Of a DNA stretch of 31,342 bases, positions 16,321 to 25,249 are shown piece after piece. Below the pieces are notes generated by a model that made no database searches, had not been told where the DNA came from, and saw nothing but the letters and a program-made list of their open reading frames with translations. This DNA is from Deltaproteobacteria bacterium (GTDB lineage: Bacteria; Myxococcota_A; JAADFL01). The translations under genes and the position numbers were made by a program. Each line of letters opens with the position of its first letter. Positions within the stretch are counted from its first letter, which is position 1. Location of the stretch: the NCBI GenBank assembly GCA_013152945.1, contig JAADFL010000040.1, forward strand, positions 1-31,342. Reading direction: 5' to 3'.

Positions 16321-18966
16321 TTGAATAGTCGACTTTCCTCAATTATTTTGAGCAAGCTGGTTTTATTGTCATTCCTGGTATTTGCTCTGTTTCCTCAAAC
16401 GCCGGCAATTGCCCGCCAGGGCACGGATTTTCAAGGTTCGCAAGCTCTGAAATCAAGGGGAGGACAACAAGAAGAGGCTGTTTTCCATGAACCATCCATT
16501 CCCGGCAGGGTCGAGGCCCAAGGTGACGATGAAGAAGATGAAGAAGACGACGAAGAAGACGATGAGGAAGAAACGCCTTTAGAGCCGAAGCCAAAGCCTG
16601 CAAATAAGCATGCAAAAAAAAAGCATGCCACAAAAAAGAAGAAGGTGTCCGAACCCGACACCGAATCAGAGGACGAGGATGAGGACGAGGAGCCTGTCGA
16701 GGAAGTCAGGGTCCCGTCTTCCCCCCGCGAAGAAAAAGGAAACACCAAGGCATTCATGCCGTCGGCGACATTCGGGAAAGAGACAAAGAAGGCACCATCG
16801 ATTGAACCCTCTCCAAGCAACACGACCGGGAACCGTAACCAAGCAACACCTCCCGTAAATAACAAAGAAGGAGGAGGCATTGAGGGTATCGTAGAGCCGT
16901 CATGGGCTACATCCCCGAACCGGAACATTCGCAAGCATCCTTTAAAAAACAAGGGCAGAAACAATAACTTGACGCCCAAGCCACAAGGGCATGTGCCGTT
17001 ACTCGAATCCCAGCCGCATGGCTTGAAAAAACCGGCCAAAAAGGATCTTTCCGTTGCTCATGGAGAAGTCCTGCTGAAAACTCCGCTGACACCAATCGGA
17101 AATAAAGGTCTCGAAAAACCGGTTTCCAAAAAAAACGGCAGCAGGCAGGCAGGTGCAGGACCCGGCCTGAAAAAGCACCTGCTGGACGATCCAAAGGCAA
17201 GCATGGAGTCATTGCGTTCCACCTTCAATGATCTTGTGAGAGCGGTCGAAAAAGATGACAAAGCAACGGTTCAAGGACTTTTGGATCCATTGGTACAGGG
17301 CAAAAACGAACTTGGCATGCACAATTTCCAGGCTTTGTCTGATTCACTGTCGACCTTGAGCGGATTGGCAGGCAACTCAGGCCATCATGACTTGGCGCTT
17401 TTACTTTGCGAGACGGCCGCAAAGGTGTCCCCGGAGCTACCCGGTCCTTCTTTTTGCAAGGCCAGGGCGTTGGAGGCGACCGGTGTCCTCGGTTACCTGA
17501 AGTCAGCGGTTGCAAGGCTACGGGGTACAGGCAAGATGTTGTCTACACTGGGGCCGGGTTCCGAACTTATCGCTAACCTGATGATAGTGGTAATCGCCGG
17601 GTTGGGATTCGCATTGCTTTTGGCATCATTGATGATTATTGTGAGGTACATACGTCTACTCTTGCATGACCTGGGTCACCTGTTCCTAAGAGGTATTTCT
17701 TCAGTCCAGAAATCCGTCATATTGCTCTTCGTACTCGTAGTGCCGATAGGTATTTTTGCCGGACCCGTTATATTGCTGGTGTTTATGCTGGCATTGTTGT
17801 CGCCCTATATGAAATGGAGTGAACGGGTATTGGTATTGCTGGTCGCTCTCTATATCGGCACAGTTCCTCTTTCTACAATGGGTATAGTTCATGCAGTGGA
17901 CTTGGCGACAGGTCCGGAAACAAGATTGGAAAAAGCGGATATCGACAATTGTGACAACAGGTTGAAAAATGAAGTACTGGGTATACTGAAAACCGATCCA
18001 AAAGAGCCGGCAGCCCTGTTTGCCGCGGGTATGTGCTTCAAGAGAGCCGGAGATTACGACAAGGCAGAAGCCTATCTTTCCAGGGCAATCGATGTATTGC
18101 CGGCAGAGATGGCATTTCTGGTCAATATGGGCAATGTCATGTTTATAAACGGAGATCCGGCTTCTGCAGAGCAATACTATCGTAAGGCGGCACAAGCAAT
18201 GCCGACAAATCCTTTGCCCTACTACAACCTGGCGAAGTTGTCTTTCTTCCAAGCCAACCCGGAGCAGGGAACCGATTACCAAAGAAGAGCATTGAGACTC
18301 AATTCAGATCAGGTTGAACGATATACCAGGCTTGATGGTTCTTCCGTGAATCGTTTCGTCCTGGATGCCGAGTTGCCTCGTGATGTCCTGTTATCCGGAT
18401 TCAGGGGAAGAGAACTCTATCGTTCCGAAATTTGGCATATTCTTTGGGAAGATTCATTGGGTGACAGGTCTCCTGTAACATTCGTACTTTCCGGCGTATT
18501 TTTAATTTTTGCGGTCTTTGCAATGACCTTGAGCAGGCGATGGATGGAATACAGCAAAATATGTAAGCGGTGTGGGGGGCCTGCGTGTATACGATGTAGT
18601 GGTACGATAGCACAACAAAGCATTTGCGCTCCTTGTTTCCATGCTTATGAGCAATCCGAAGGCGTGGCAGCGGAACTCAAGGAGGAACGCCAGAGAAGAG
18701 TCGAAAAATCCAGGCGTATCAGGAGATTCTTATCCATGGGCCTTGCCGTGTTGATTCCAGGCAGCGGCCATTTTGCTGTGGGAAGGCCTGTCAGCGGTAT
18801 TGTTGTTTCATTGCCGTTCGGATTAATGGCTGCAATGGAACTGACTCCCGGGGTAATCTTCAGATCCATAATCGACGGCCCTGCCCTACCCGGCCTTGGG
18901 GGACTCCTCCTTGTAATCGGGTCTGTTTTGTACATCGTTTCAGTGGTCGATGCAATTAGGGGGTAA
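16321..18966 (+). CDS. Large TPR membrane protein with acidic linker and zinc ribbon
   Basis: An 881-residue protein not assigned to a named family. An N-terminal signal or anchor (about 8-32) is followed by an extreme acidic Asp/Glu run (about 65-82), a Lys-rich patch, and a long Pro/Asn/Lys low-complexity region to about 290. Then come a helical region, a hydrophobic block (about 418-520), TPR repeats (about 555-680; EPAALFAAGMCFKRAGDYDKAEAYLSRAI), and another membrane helix near 722-740. A double Cys ribbon follows (CKRCGGPACIRCSGTIAQQSICAPC) and hydrophobic C-terminal helices. Six ribbon Cys could bind zinc. Start: TTG after GGAG at 6 bases; an ATG at 16297 with a poor binding site is the alternative. 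It probably shares an operon with the PATAN gene 3 bases downstream. Confidence 0.75.
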   Translation: MNSRLSSIILSKLVLLSFLVFALFPQTPAIARQGTDFQGSQALKSRGGQQEEAVFHEPSIPGRVEAQGDDEEDEEDDEEDDEEETPLEPKPKPANKHAKKKHATKKKKVSEPDTESEDEDEDEEPVEEVRVPSSPREEKGNTKAFMPSATFGKETKKAPSIEPSPSNTTGNRNQATPPVNNKEGGGIEGIVEPSWATSPNRNIRKHPLKNKGRNNNLTPKPQGHVPLLESQPHGLKKPAKKDLSVAHGEVLLKTPLTPIGNKGLEKPVSKKNGSRQAGAGPGLKKHLLDDPKASMESLRSTFNDLVRAVEKDDKATVQGLLDPLVQGKNELGMHNFQALSDSLSTLSGLAGNSGHHDLALLLCETAAKVSPELPGPSFCKARALEATGVLGYLKSAVARLRGTGKMLSTLGPGSELIANLMIVVIAGLGFALLLASLMIIVRYIRLLLHDLGHLFLRGISSVQKSVILLFVLVVPIGIFAGPVILLVFMLALLSPYMKWSERVLVLLVALYIGTVPLSTMGIVHAVDLATGPETRLEKADIDNCDNRLKNEVLGILKTDPKEPAALFAAGMCFKRAGDYDKAEAYLSRAIDVLPAEMAFLVNMGNVMFINGDPASAEQYYRKAAQAMPTNPLPYYNLAKLSFFQANPEQGTDYQRRALRLNSDQVERYTRLDGSSVNRFVLDAELPRDVLLSGFRGRELYRSEIWHILWEDSLGDRSPVTFVLSGVFLIFAVFAMTLSRRWMEYSKICKRCGGPACIRCSGTIAQQSICAPCFHAYEQSEGVAAELKEERQRRVEKSRRIRRFLSMGLAVLIPGSGHFAVGRPVSGIVVSLPFGLMAAMELTPGVIFRSIIDGPALPGLGGLLLVIGSVLYIVSVVDAIRG

Positions 18967-18969
18967 AGT

Positions 18970-20106
18970 GTGGCACTACAAGGGACACTCAAAGATTTTC
19001 CAATTGCCGATATCTTCCAGCTCATAGGCCAACAAAGGAAGACCGGCTTTTTGGTTCTGAAGAGAGAGGACCAAGAGGTCAAAGTATTTTTCCATAAGGG
19101 CAAGATATTCAGGGCACAACCTTCCAACAGGAGCGGCATGGATCTACTGGGCGATACCCTGGTCCGGGCTGAATTGATAACAGAGGAGCAGCTAGAGGAA
19201 GGCTTGTCGATTCAGCGTAAGACATTACAGAGGCTGGGGGATATACTTGTACAACAAGGATTGGTCGATCGTGAGACTGTACAAAAAGTGGCAAATCTCC
19301 AGATAAGTGAAACCATATACGACTTGTTCAACTGGAAAGAAGGAACCTATAATTTTCAGGCAAAAAAGCTCGAAGTGGCAACCGACCTTGCTGCACCCAT
19401 TCCTGCCGAAAATGTGCTCATGGAAGGTATCCGTAGGCTCGACGAGTGGCCCATGGTCAAAAAAAAGATACCCGATTTGGACATGGTTATGGAGCGGGTG
19501 GTGGACCTCGATTTGCCGGGCGAGGGTTTAAGTTCGATTAAGGGAGATAAGAATATCGGTGAGAACGAGAGAATAGTCTACAAATTGGTCGATGGTAGCA
19601 ATTCTGTCCGGGAAATCGCGAATATGGCATTGATTGGCGAGTTCGAGACATCAAAGGCTCTCTGGAACCTGATGAATGCCGGTTATGTAAGGCATGCAAA
19701 GAAAGGAGCCGACGACGACAATCAGGAAAAAATTGTAGAGAAACTGCCGGGAATGTTGGCCCGCAGCTTTGTCGGAGCAATTTTCACCATAATTGTGTTG
19801 ATCATTGTCGGGTGCGCTGCCTTTGCAGTGTTGCAGGCCGCGGGTATGGGGCCGGTTACCTATAAGATACATCATTCCATAACTCCACGACTCAAGAATG
19901 AGCTGATAGCAAAGATACAAAAAGACAGGCTCATTCGCGCGATCGAGGCATATGCCTTGCACATGGGGAAATACCCGGACAAACTGGAGGATATCCTGGT
20001 GGAGCATGGTATGAACCGGTCGGACTTGAGTTATCCCTGGCATGATGATTACTATTACAGGCGGCTCGGCAACGGCGAATACATACTTCTCGATCCCAAG
20101 ATGTAG
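18970..20106 (+). CDS. PATAN (DUF4388) protein with pseudopilin-like C-terminus
   Basis: A 378-residue protein. The N-terminal PATAN/DUF4388 domain (about 1-150) opens LQGTLKDFPIADIFQLIGQQRKTGFL, with a helical extension TEEQLEEGLSIQRKTLQRLGDILVQQGLVD of the GspE N-domain kind. A winged-helix-like region (about 195-240, IVYKLVDGSNSVREIANMALIGEFETSKALWNL) precedes one membrane helix (about 262-285). The tail (about 315-378, IRAIEAYALHMGKYPDKLEDIL...YPWHDDYYYRRLGNGEYILLDP) resembles the soluble part of GspG-type pseudopilins. Start: GTG 6 bases after a GGGGG run, with the same run of sequence giving the previous stop. PATAN proteins in other bacteria bind pilus motor parts, so a role in pilus or surface control is plausible but not shown. 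Confidence 0.82.
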   Translation: MALQGTLKDFPIADIFQLIGQQRKTGFLVLKREDQEVKVFFHKGKIFRAQPSNRSGMDLLGDTLVRAELITEEQLEEGLSIQRKTLQRLGDILVQQGLVDRETVQKVANLQISETIYDLFNWKEGTYNFQAKKLEVATDLAAPIPAENVLMEGIRRLDEWPMVKKKIPDLDMVMERVVDLDLPGEGLSSIKGDKNIGENERIVYKLVDGSNSVREIANMALIGEFETSKALWNLMNAGYVRHAKKGADDDNQEKIVEKLPGMLARSFVGAIFTIIVLIIVGCAAFAVLQAAGMGPVTYKIHHSITPRLKNELIAKIQKDRLIRAIEAYALHMGKYPDKLEDILVEHGMNRSDLSYPWHDDYYYRRLGNGEYILLDPKM

Positions 20107-20229
20107 AGATGTTTTTCCATCCTGTCTTTATTTAAGGTAAACTTGGCTGGTGTAGTTTGCTTTGGGCCGAATGCCCTGTATCATCTATCAATAAGACCAC
20201 GCTTATTGGCTGCAACCATGTTTACGTTT

Positions 20230-20637
20230 TTATTTCGACTCAAGCTCACTTATCAGGTCTTCGATTCCTTTCCTGTTTCGATTTTCCGCAATGGATATAT
20301 CCAGGAATTCAAGGCCGTGCATGTAACCATTGGGGCTTGACTGCCCGGCCCACCTGACCTGGGCGAGCAGCCTGTAGTAGGCCAGACCCCTCATTAGATC
20401 TTTTTTTATCTTTTTTACTTTTTTCGGATTGAAAAGGTGAACCTCGATAGTGGCGCCGAGAGGGAGTTCTTCGTTTGTGGCAATCCGCAGTCCATTGGAG
20501 CCGAGGTCCATCATGAGGGCGTCCTTATATCGTTTTTTCGGATCAGAAAGCAGGAAATACTGAATTCTGGCAATTTTAATCTTGTCCTTTGTCTGTGATC
20601 GCCGCGATTTTCTTCGTTCAACTTGTCCGGCTGCCAT
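20230..20637 (-). CDS. PilZ-domain protein (probable c-di-GMP receptor)
   Basis: A 135-residue single-domain PilZ protein. The N-terminal RRKSRR (about 8-13) provides the RxxxR motif and DLGSNGLRIA (about 44-53) the D/N-x-S-x-x-G motif, the two that bind cyclic di-GMP. A beta barrel follows, ending GYMHGLEFLDIS. The insert HLFNPKKVKKIKKDLMRGLAYY is unusually basic. It faces the PATAN gene tail to tail with a 123-base gap. A binding role is expected from the motifs; the target is unknown, though the PATAN/pseudopilin neighbour suggests motility or surface assembly. A ribosome site GGGGAT precedes the ATG at short spacing. Confidence 0.85.
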   Translation of the reverse strand: MAAGQVERRKSRRSQTKDKIKIARIQYFLLSDPKKRYKDALMMDLGSNGLRIATNEELPLGATIEVHLFNPKKVKKIKKDLMRGLAYYRLLAQVRWAGQSSPNGYMHGLEFLDISIAENRNRKGIEDLISELESK

Positions 20638-20740
20638 TTGCTATCCCCAAAAATTGCATGACCTTTCAAGAATACCCATTCCCTGTTTTTACTGCTCTCT
20701 CAAAGAGCTGTTCGGCCCGAATCTCCCGCGGACCGAACCG

Positions 20741-21150
20741 CTAGAATGACTCTTGCAAATTCCGGGCCTGTCCCGCAGGCTCGGCAGACAATGTTCCTAC
20801 CTTGTAATATGCCGTAATTATAAATGGATCCGGATATGCTTTCCAGGGGGGCACTTCATACCGGCCGTCCTTATCTTGCTGCGGGGCCTTGGTGCGGTGA
20901 ACATTGACTCCTTTGTAGGTAAACGCAGACCCTGTTTGGCCTTCAATAAAAATCGTTTCAGTCCTGCATTCATGTTTTCTATAGATATACCTTGGATACT
21001 GCCCCAAGATCCGGGCCTGCAACTGTTGCCCGGGAACCTGTGAACTTTATGAGCTCACTGATTCCGGAGCAGCCACGAAAGTGGGTGTCATGATGTCGGC
21101 CTTGCTACCATTTCCAGTGTAGGCTAGAATCTTATTGAATCGGTTGAATG
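20741..21150 (-). pseudogene. Possible remnant of a secreted-protein gene
   Basis: One minus-strand frame reads protein-like on both sides of an in-frame TAA near 21045. Before it are residues such as RFNKILAYTGNGSKADIM and TPTFVAAPESVSS; after it come ILGQYPRYIYRKHECRTE and VPPWKAYPDPFIITAYYKVG, ending TAG at 20741. No in-frame ATG with a ribosome site opens the whole stretch, and another stop (TAG) bounds it at about 21151. The phoH promoter overlaps its left part. This could be a decayed gene or chance; I do not recognise a family. Confidence 0.33.
21102..21130 (+). promoter_or_regulatory. Promoter of the phoH operon
   Basis: A -35 TTGCTA (21102-21107) and a -10 TAGAAT (21125-21130) are spaced by 17 bases. 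The start would be near 21137, about 39 bases before the TTG codon. Confidence 0.65.
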
Positions 21151-21175
21151 ACGCCTAAAGAAAAAGGAGCCGTGT

Positions 21176-22183
21176 TTGGTTAGTGAACCCGATATGCGAA
21201 AGATAACCCTGGATGACAACAGCCGCTCAAGGCTGTTGTTCGGTGAAAAGAACATAAACCTCAAGCTGCTGGCCAGGGCAACCGGTGTAAAGGTTGCGGC
21301 CAGGGGCAACCAGGTGACCTTGAGGGGAACCGCCCCTGATATGGAGCTGGCTGAAAAGGTGATATTACAGTTGTACGACATGGTGGACGGAAACGGCGGA
21401 GTGAGTTCAAGTGACGTGGAGCAGGCTGTAAGGTTATTGTCGCATGACAGGCGCAGGAACTTAAGGGAACTTTTCCTGGAGTCGGTACTGGTTGCTCCGG
21501 GCGGAAGAAGGATAGCTCCAAAGAGCGAAGCCCAGCAAAATTACGTGGATGCCATGAAAAAGTACGATATCGTCTTTAGCATAGGTCCTGCCGGCACGGG
21601 TAAGACGTACCTTGCAATGGCAATGGCGGTGGCATCATTGCAGAGAAAGCAATTCCGAAGAATTGTTCTCACAAGGCCTGCCGTCGAGGCCGGTGAGCGC
21701 CTGGGTTTTCTTCCGGGCGATCTTGTAGAAAAGGTTAATCCGTACTTGAGGCCGTTATATGATGCCTTGCACGATATGATGGACCTGGATCGTGCCAGGG
21801 GACTCCTTGAAAGAGACATTGTCGAAGTTGCGCCCCTGGCGTTCATGCGGGGCAGGACCTTGAACGAGTCCTTTGTCATCCTCGACGAGGCCCAGAATTC
21901 CACGGCAGAGCAGATGAAGATGTTCCTTACCAGGCTTGGAATGACGTCCAAGGCAGTGATAACCGGTGATGTTACACAGGTGGACCTGCCACACGGGCGC
22001 GAATCCGGACTTATCCAGGCGAGTCGCATTCTTCGTGGGATAAAAGGTATAGCCTTTTGCAGTTTTTCGGACAAAGATGTCGTCAGACATCACTTGGTGC
22101 AGGAAATCGTCAGGGCGTACGAACACGAGGAAATGTCTTTGACCGCCGGACAGCCGAAAGACAAGGACATTCAGGGGGAATGA
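21176..22183 (+). CDS. phoH: PhoH-like ATPase (YbeZ)
   Basis: A 335-residue cytoplasmic ATPase. A KH-like N-terminal region (about 10-75, KLLARATGVKVAARGNQVTLRG) precedes the PhoH ATPase domain. Walker A is GPAGTGKT (137-144) and Walker B VILDEAQNS (from 234), with TRLGMTSKAVITGDVTQVDLP as the sensor region. Family members interact with YbeY in rRNA and RNA handling, matching ybeY two genes downstream. The TTG start lies 6 bases after AAGGAG. The stop overlaps the ATG of the 7TM-HD gene. The protein ends with a short polar tail. Confidence 0.92.
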   Translation: MVSEPDMRKITLDDNSRSRLLFGEKNINLKLLARATGVKVAARGNQVTLRGTAPDMELAEKVILQLYDMVDGNGGVSSSDVEQAVRLLSHDRRRNLRELFLESVLVAPGGRRIAPKSEAQQNYVDAMKKYDIVFSIGPAGTGKTYLAMAMAVASLQRKQFRRIVLTRPAVEAGERLGFLPGDLVEKVNPYLRPLYDALHDMMDLDRARGLLERDIVEVAPLAFMRGRTLNESFVILDEAQNSTAEQMKMFLTRLGMTSKAVITGDVTQVDLPHGRESGLIQASRILRGIKGIAFCSFSDKDVVRHHLVQEIVRAYEHEEMSLTAGQPKDKDIQGE

Positions 22184-24804
22184 TGAATAAGAGGAGCAAG
22201 GTTTTATCGCCTGCATGGCATTCGATTAAAAGTATTCTACAGGCTTTGTTCTCGTTGGTGAATCCTGATAAGCCCGGGATAAAACTCCTCCTGGCCGTGT
22301 TATTGGCAGCCTTGTGTGCTGCACTCATAACACCGGGATTGTTTGCCAGGAGCCTGCCCATAGGTGACGATGACCTTGGAAAGCCGGCCAAGGGTGACAT
22401 CAAGGCCTCCCGTGATTTCCAGTTTCCGGACCTTGAGAGTACGCGGCGAAACAGGAAGGAAGCCGCGGACAAGGTGCCGACCGTGTACGATCTGGACATG
22501 GGTGCTGCCAGGGAGACAATAGCGAGAATAAGACAAGTCTTCTCACTGTACAGAAAAGAGATAATAAAAATACGGGCCCGCCTCGAGCAGGAAAAGACAG
22601 CAATGGAGGCGGGAAATCAAGCAGGTAACAAGGCACTAAGTAAAAAAGAACAAAAAACAAGAAAAAATCTACAAACGGGCATTGAAAAACAGGCCATGCA
22701 AAAAAACAATGACTCCCGGCAAAAGATTCCATCAAAAGTGGTAGACATGTTGATCGAATCCCAGCCTGATGCTTTTTCCGCCCTCGGTGTCAATATTGCA
22801 GAAGCGGATTTGAAAATATTGGCCCGGGACGGTTTTTCCCGGAAGGTGGAATCCGCCCTGGTAAAAGTGGTGAGAAGGGTATTGTCCATGCCTATCGTGG
22901 CCGACAAGGAATTCCTCCGAACCGAGGCCTTGAGGGGAATAACGGTCAGAAGCATCAGGTCGCACGGCGGCCGGCAAAGCGAAAGACTAATAAAGGATTT
23001 TTCCGCATTGAAAGACGTGGCGGAAGTGAGAGAGAGCCTTGGCGGAAAAAAAGAAAGGGCTTTGAGGAACCTTCCGGGAGACATCAGGAAAACCCTCGTA
23101 CACCTGGCAAGGGCGCTTGTCAAACCTGTCCTGACCTTGAACAGGGTGGAAACCGAGAAGAGGCGCCAAGAGGCTGCAGAAGCCGTAAAGCCCACGGTGG
23201 TCTTTATAAAAAAGGGTGAAATGGTCGTACGTGATGGAGAAAGGATCACGCAGTTGAAGTTGACCATGCTGCGGAAAATGGAGGAAGAGCGTTCCAGGGC
23301 GGATTTAGTTCAGATGTTTGCGGGCGCATTCCTGTTCGTCTTACTCTTATTGCTTGCCGCCTACAAGACCGGCCTGATGACGCCGGAGGGCAAAGCCAGG
23401 ATTGCGGGCCGGGACCTGGTAATGATGACCATGGTCCTTATTTTCTTCATTTTACTGCTCAAGGCATATGGCTCGTTGATAGGTCCGCTCAAAGACCGTT
23501 TCTCGAACCTGGATCCGGATATCTTTTTCTACCTCGTTCCGGTGGCCGCAGCCGCCATGGTTGTGCGGATGTTCACGCCCGGCGCAATAACATTGGTCTT
23601 TTCTCTGGTCACCAGTATGATCTTCGGTTTGATGGCGGAGGGATCGATTCACATGGCCGTATATGCCCTGGTGGGTTGTGGGGCGGGAATGGTCGGATCA
23701 TCCAGGGCGGCCAAGCGAAAAACATTGATAGTGACCGGCCTCAAGGTCGGCTTGGTGCAGTCGGTCGCTGTGCTGGGTTTATCCATGTTCGAATCCAACT
23801 TGGTTGCATCCAATACCGCTGTTGCAATGCTGCTGGCCTTTTCCTCCGGTCTGACTGCAGGCGTCATCGTTACAGGTACTGCTCCGATTTTGGAATCGCT
23901 GTTCGGGTATACGACGGACGTCCAGCTCCTTGAACTCGCCAATCTCAACCACCCGTTACTCAAGGAACTGATAGTGCAGGCCCCTGGAACTTACCATCAC
24001 AGTATAATCGTGGCATCTTTGGTCGAGGCCGCGGCAGAGGCCATAGGCGCTAATCCCCTGTTGGCCCGGGTGGCTGCCTATTACCATGATATCGGGAAAA
24101 TCAAGATGCCCATGTATTTCAGCGAGAACATAAGAGACCAGGGAAACAGGCACGACAAACTGGCCCCGAGTATGAGCGCCCTGATCATAATGAATCACGT
24201 AAAAGAGGGTGTCGATCTGGCCAGGGCTTATGGTCTGCCGGCTCCGGTTGTGGATATCATTGGAGAGCATCATGGGCAAAGTCTGATAAAGTACTTTTAC
24301 CAAAAGGCTTTGGATCAGGCTGAAGACAGTGCTGATGAGAAACAATTCAGGTATCATGGGCCCAAGCCTCAGACGCCCGAGGCTGCATTGGTGATGCTTG
24401 CCGATGCAGTCGAGGCCACGGCCCGGAGCATATCCGATCCCACGCCTGCAAGGCTTACCGGGCTGGTTCAAAAGACGATAAACAGGTTCTTTGCCGACGG
24501 GCAACTGGACGAATGCGAATTAACGCTCAAGGACCTGCATGAAATAGCACGGGCTTTCAACAGGGTCCTTTCCGGCATGTACCACCATCGTGTCGATTAC
24601 CCGGAGCCTGCGACAAAAGACAAGAGAGACGAGAAAAAAGATCAGGGTGATGATAAGAAACGCACTGTCCGCTATGGCGATGAGGCCGGGGAGAAGAAGG
24701 AAGATGCGAACGCGGATAAGGGTCAAAAGGCGCGGACCACTAAAGAGGTGGACGTTCTTGAGGAGGACGGCGGAGAAGATCTCAAGCGCCTTGGGATGTC
24801 CTGA
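22180..24804 (+). CDS. 7TM-HD family phosphohydrolase (PgpH-like)
   Basis: An 874-residue membrane enzyme. An N-terminal membrane helix (about 33-52) precedes an extracellular 7TMR-HDED domain (about 60-385). Seven transmembrane helices (about 390-590) are followed by a cytoplasmic HD domain (about 600-790; YHHSIIVASL, AAYYHDIGKIKMPMYF with H636-D637, and IIGEHHGQSL). In Listeria the PgpH member degrades cyclic di-AMP, so a cyclic dinucleotide phosphodiesterase role is likely. Start: ATG overlapping the phoH stop, preceded by GGGGG. A highly charged Lys/Asp/Glu tail (about 810-874) overlaps ybeY in another frame and seems lineage-specific. Confidence 0.9.
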   Translation: MMNKRSKVLSPAWHSIKSILQALFSLVNPDKPGIKLLLAVLLAALCAALITPGLFARSLPIGDDDLGKPAKGDIKASRDFQFPDLESTRRNRKEAADKVPTVYDLDMGAARETIARIRQVFSLYRKEIIKIRARLEQEKTAMEAGNQAGNKALSKKEQKTRKNLQTGIEKQAMQKNNDSRQKIPSKVVDMLIESQPDAFSALGVNIAEADLKILARDGFSRKVESALVKVVRRVLSMPIVADKEFLRTEALRGITVRSIRSHGGRQSERLIKDFSALKDVAEVRESLGGKKERALRNLPGDIRKTLVHLARALVKPVLTLNRVETEKRRQEAAEAVKPTVVFIKKGEMVVRDGERITQLKLTMLRKMEEERSRADLVQMFAGAFLFVLLLLLAAYKTGLMTPEGKARIAGRDLVMMTMVLIFFILLLKAYGSLIGPLKDRFSNLDPDIFFYLVPVAAAAMVVRMFTPGAITLVFSLVTSMIFGLMAEGSIHMAVYALVGCGAGMVGSSRAAKRKTLIVTGLKVGLVQSVAVLGLSMFESNLVASNTAVAMLLAFSSGLTAGVIVTGTAPILESLFGYTTDVQLLELANLNHPLLKELIVQAPGTYHHSIIVASLVEAAAEAIGANPLLARVAAYYHDIGKIKMPMYFSENIRDQGNRHDKLAPSMSALIIMNHVKEGVDLARAYGLPAPVVDIIGEHHGQSLIKYFYQKALDQAEDSADEKQFRYHGPKPQTPEAALVMLADAVEATARSISDPTPARLTGLVQKTINRFFADGQLDECELTLKDLHEIARAFNRVLSGMYHHRVDYPEPATKDKRDEKKDQGDDKKRTVRYGDEAGEKKEDANADKGQKARTTKEVDVLEEDGGEDLKRLGMS

Positions 24805-25168
24805 CAACCTGGAGCTGTCGATCCTATTGACAGGCGACATCGAGATTCAGGAACTCAACCGCAAGTACAGAGGTAAGGACGAACCTACGGATGTTCTTTC
24901 TTTTCCCCAGCACGACGATTTTACGTGCAAGTTGGATATCAATGCCGGCATGCCGTTTTTGCTGGGTGACGTGGTGATATCTGTTCACCGGGCAGCCGAG
25001 CAGGCCGCTGAGCTGGGTGTTACATTGAATGAGGAGCTTCAACGGCTCCTGGTTCACGGTTTCCTGCACCTGGCCGGTTTTGACCATGAAAAGGGAGAAA
25101 AAGAAAGGCGCAGGATGCGCAACAAGGAAAAATACATCATGGCTCGATTGAACAACAAGGCAAGGTAG
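24704..25168 (+). CDS. ybeY: Endoribonuclease YbeY
   Basis: A 154-residue metal-dependent RNase for 16S rRNA 3' maturation and ribosome quality control. The motif VHGFLHLAGFDHE gives the three zinc-binding His (H-x3-H-x5-H). The middle GKDEPTDVLSFP and LGDVVIS are typical. The ATG at 24704 restores the usual N-terminus (IRVKRRGPLKRWTFLRRTAEKI) and family length. A TTG at 24758 with a better site (GAGGTGG) would lose the first beta strand. With the ATG, 101 bases overlap the 7TM-HD gene in another frame. Its place after phoH and the HD gene is the common order. Confidence 0.9.
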   Translation: MRTRIRVKRRGPLKRWTFLRRTAEKISSALGCPDNLELSILLTGDIEIQELNRKYRGKDEPTDVLSFPQHDDFTCKLDINAGMPFLLGDVVISVHRAAEQAAELGVTLNEELQRLLVHGFLHLAGFDHEKGEKERRRMRNKEKYIMARLNNKAR

Positions 25169-25249
25169 ATCTGATTTTAATTCGGAGTTCCCTGCCGGTT
25201 TTTGTGCAGGCACAAGCCTGGAAAGTACTCAACTACGGAGGTGGCGTAC

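Larger units (their letters stand above)
20638..21175. other. 538-base region: inverted repeat, possible gene remnant, phoH promoter
   Basis: The region holds an inverted repeat GTTCGG/CCGAAC (20710-20715 and 20733-20738). It also holds a minus-strand coding-like stretch interrupted by a stop (20741-21150) and the phoH promoter (21102-21130). No RNA gene is recognised. Confidence 0.5.

Noticed and set aside
16431-17039. 202-codon minus-strand Ser-rich frame
   Set aside because: Antisense of the acidic/Lys-rich stretch; a Ser run is expected from its complement.
20753-21043. 96-codon plus-strand frame
   Set aside because: No ribosome site; the minus-strand frame is more coding-like.
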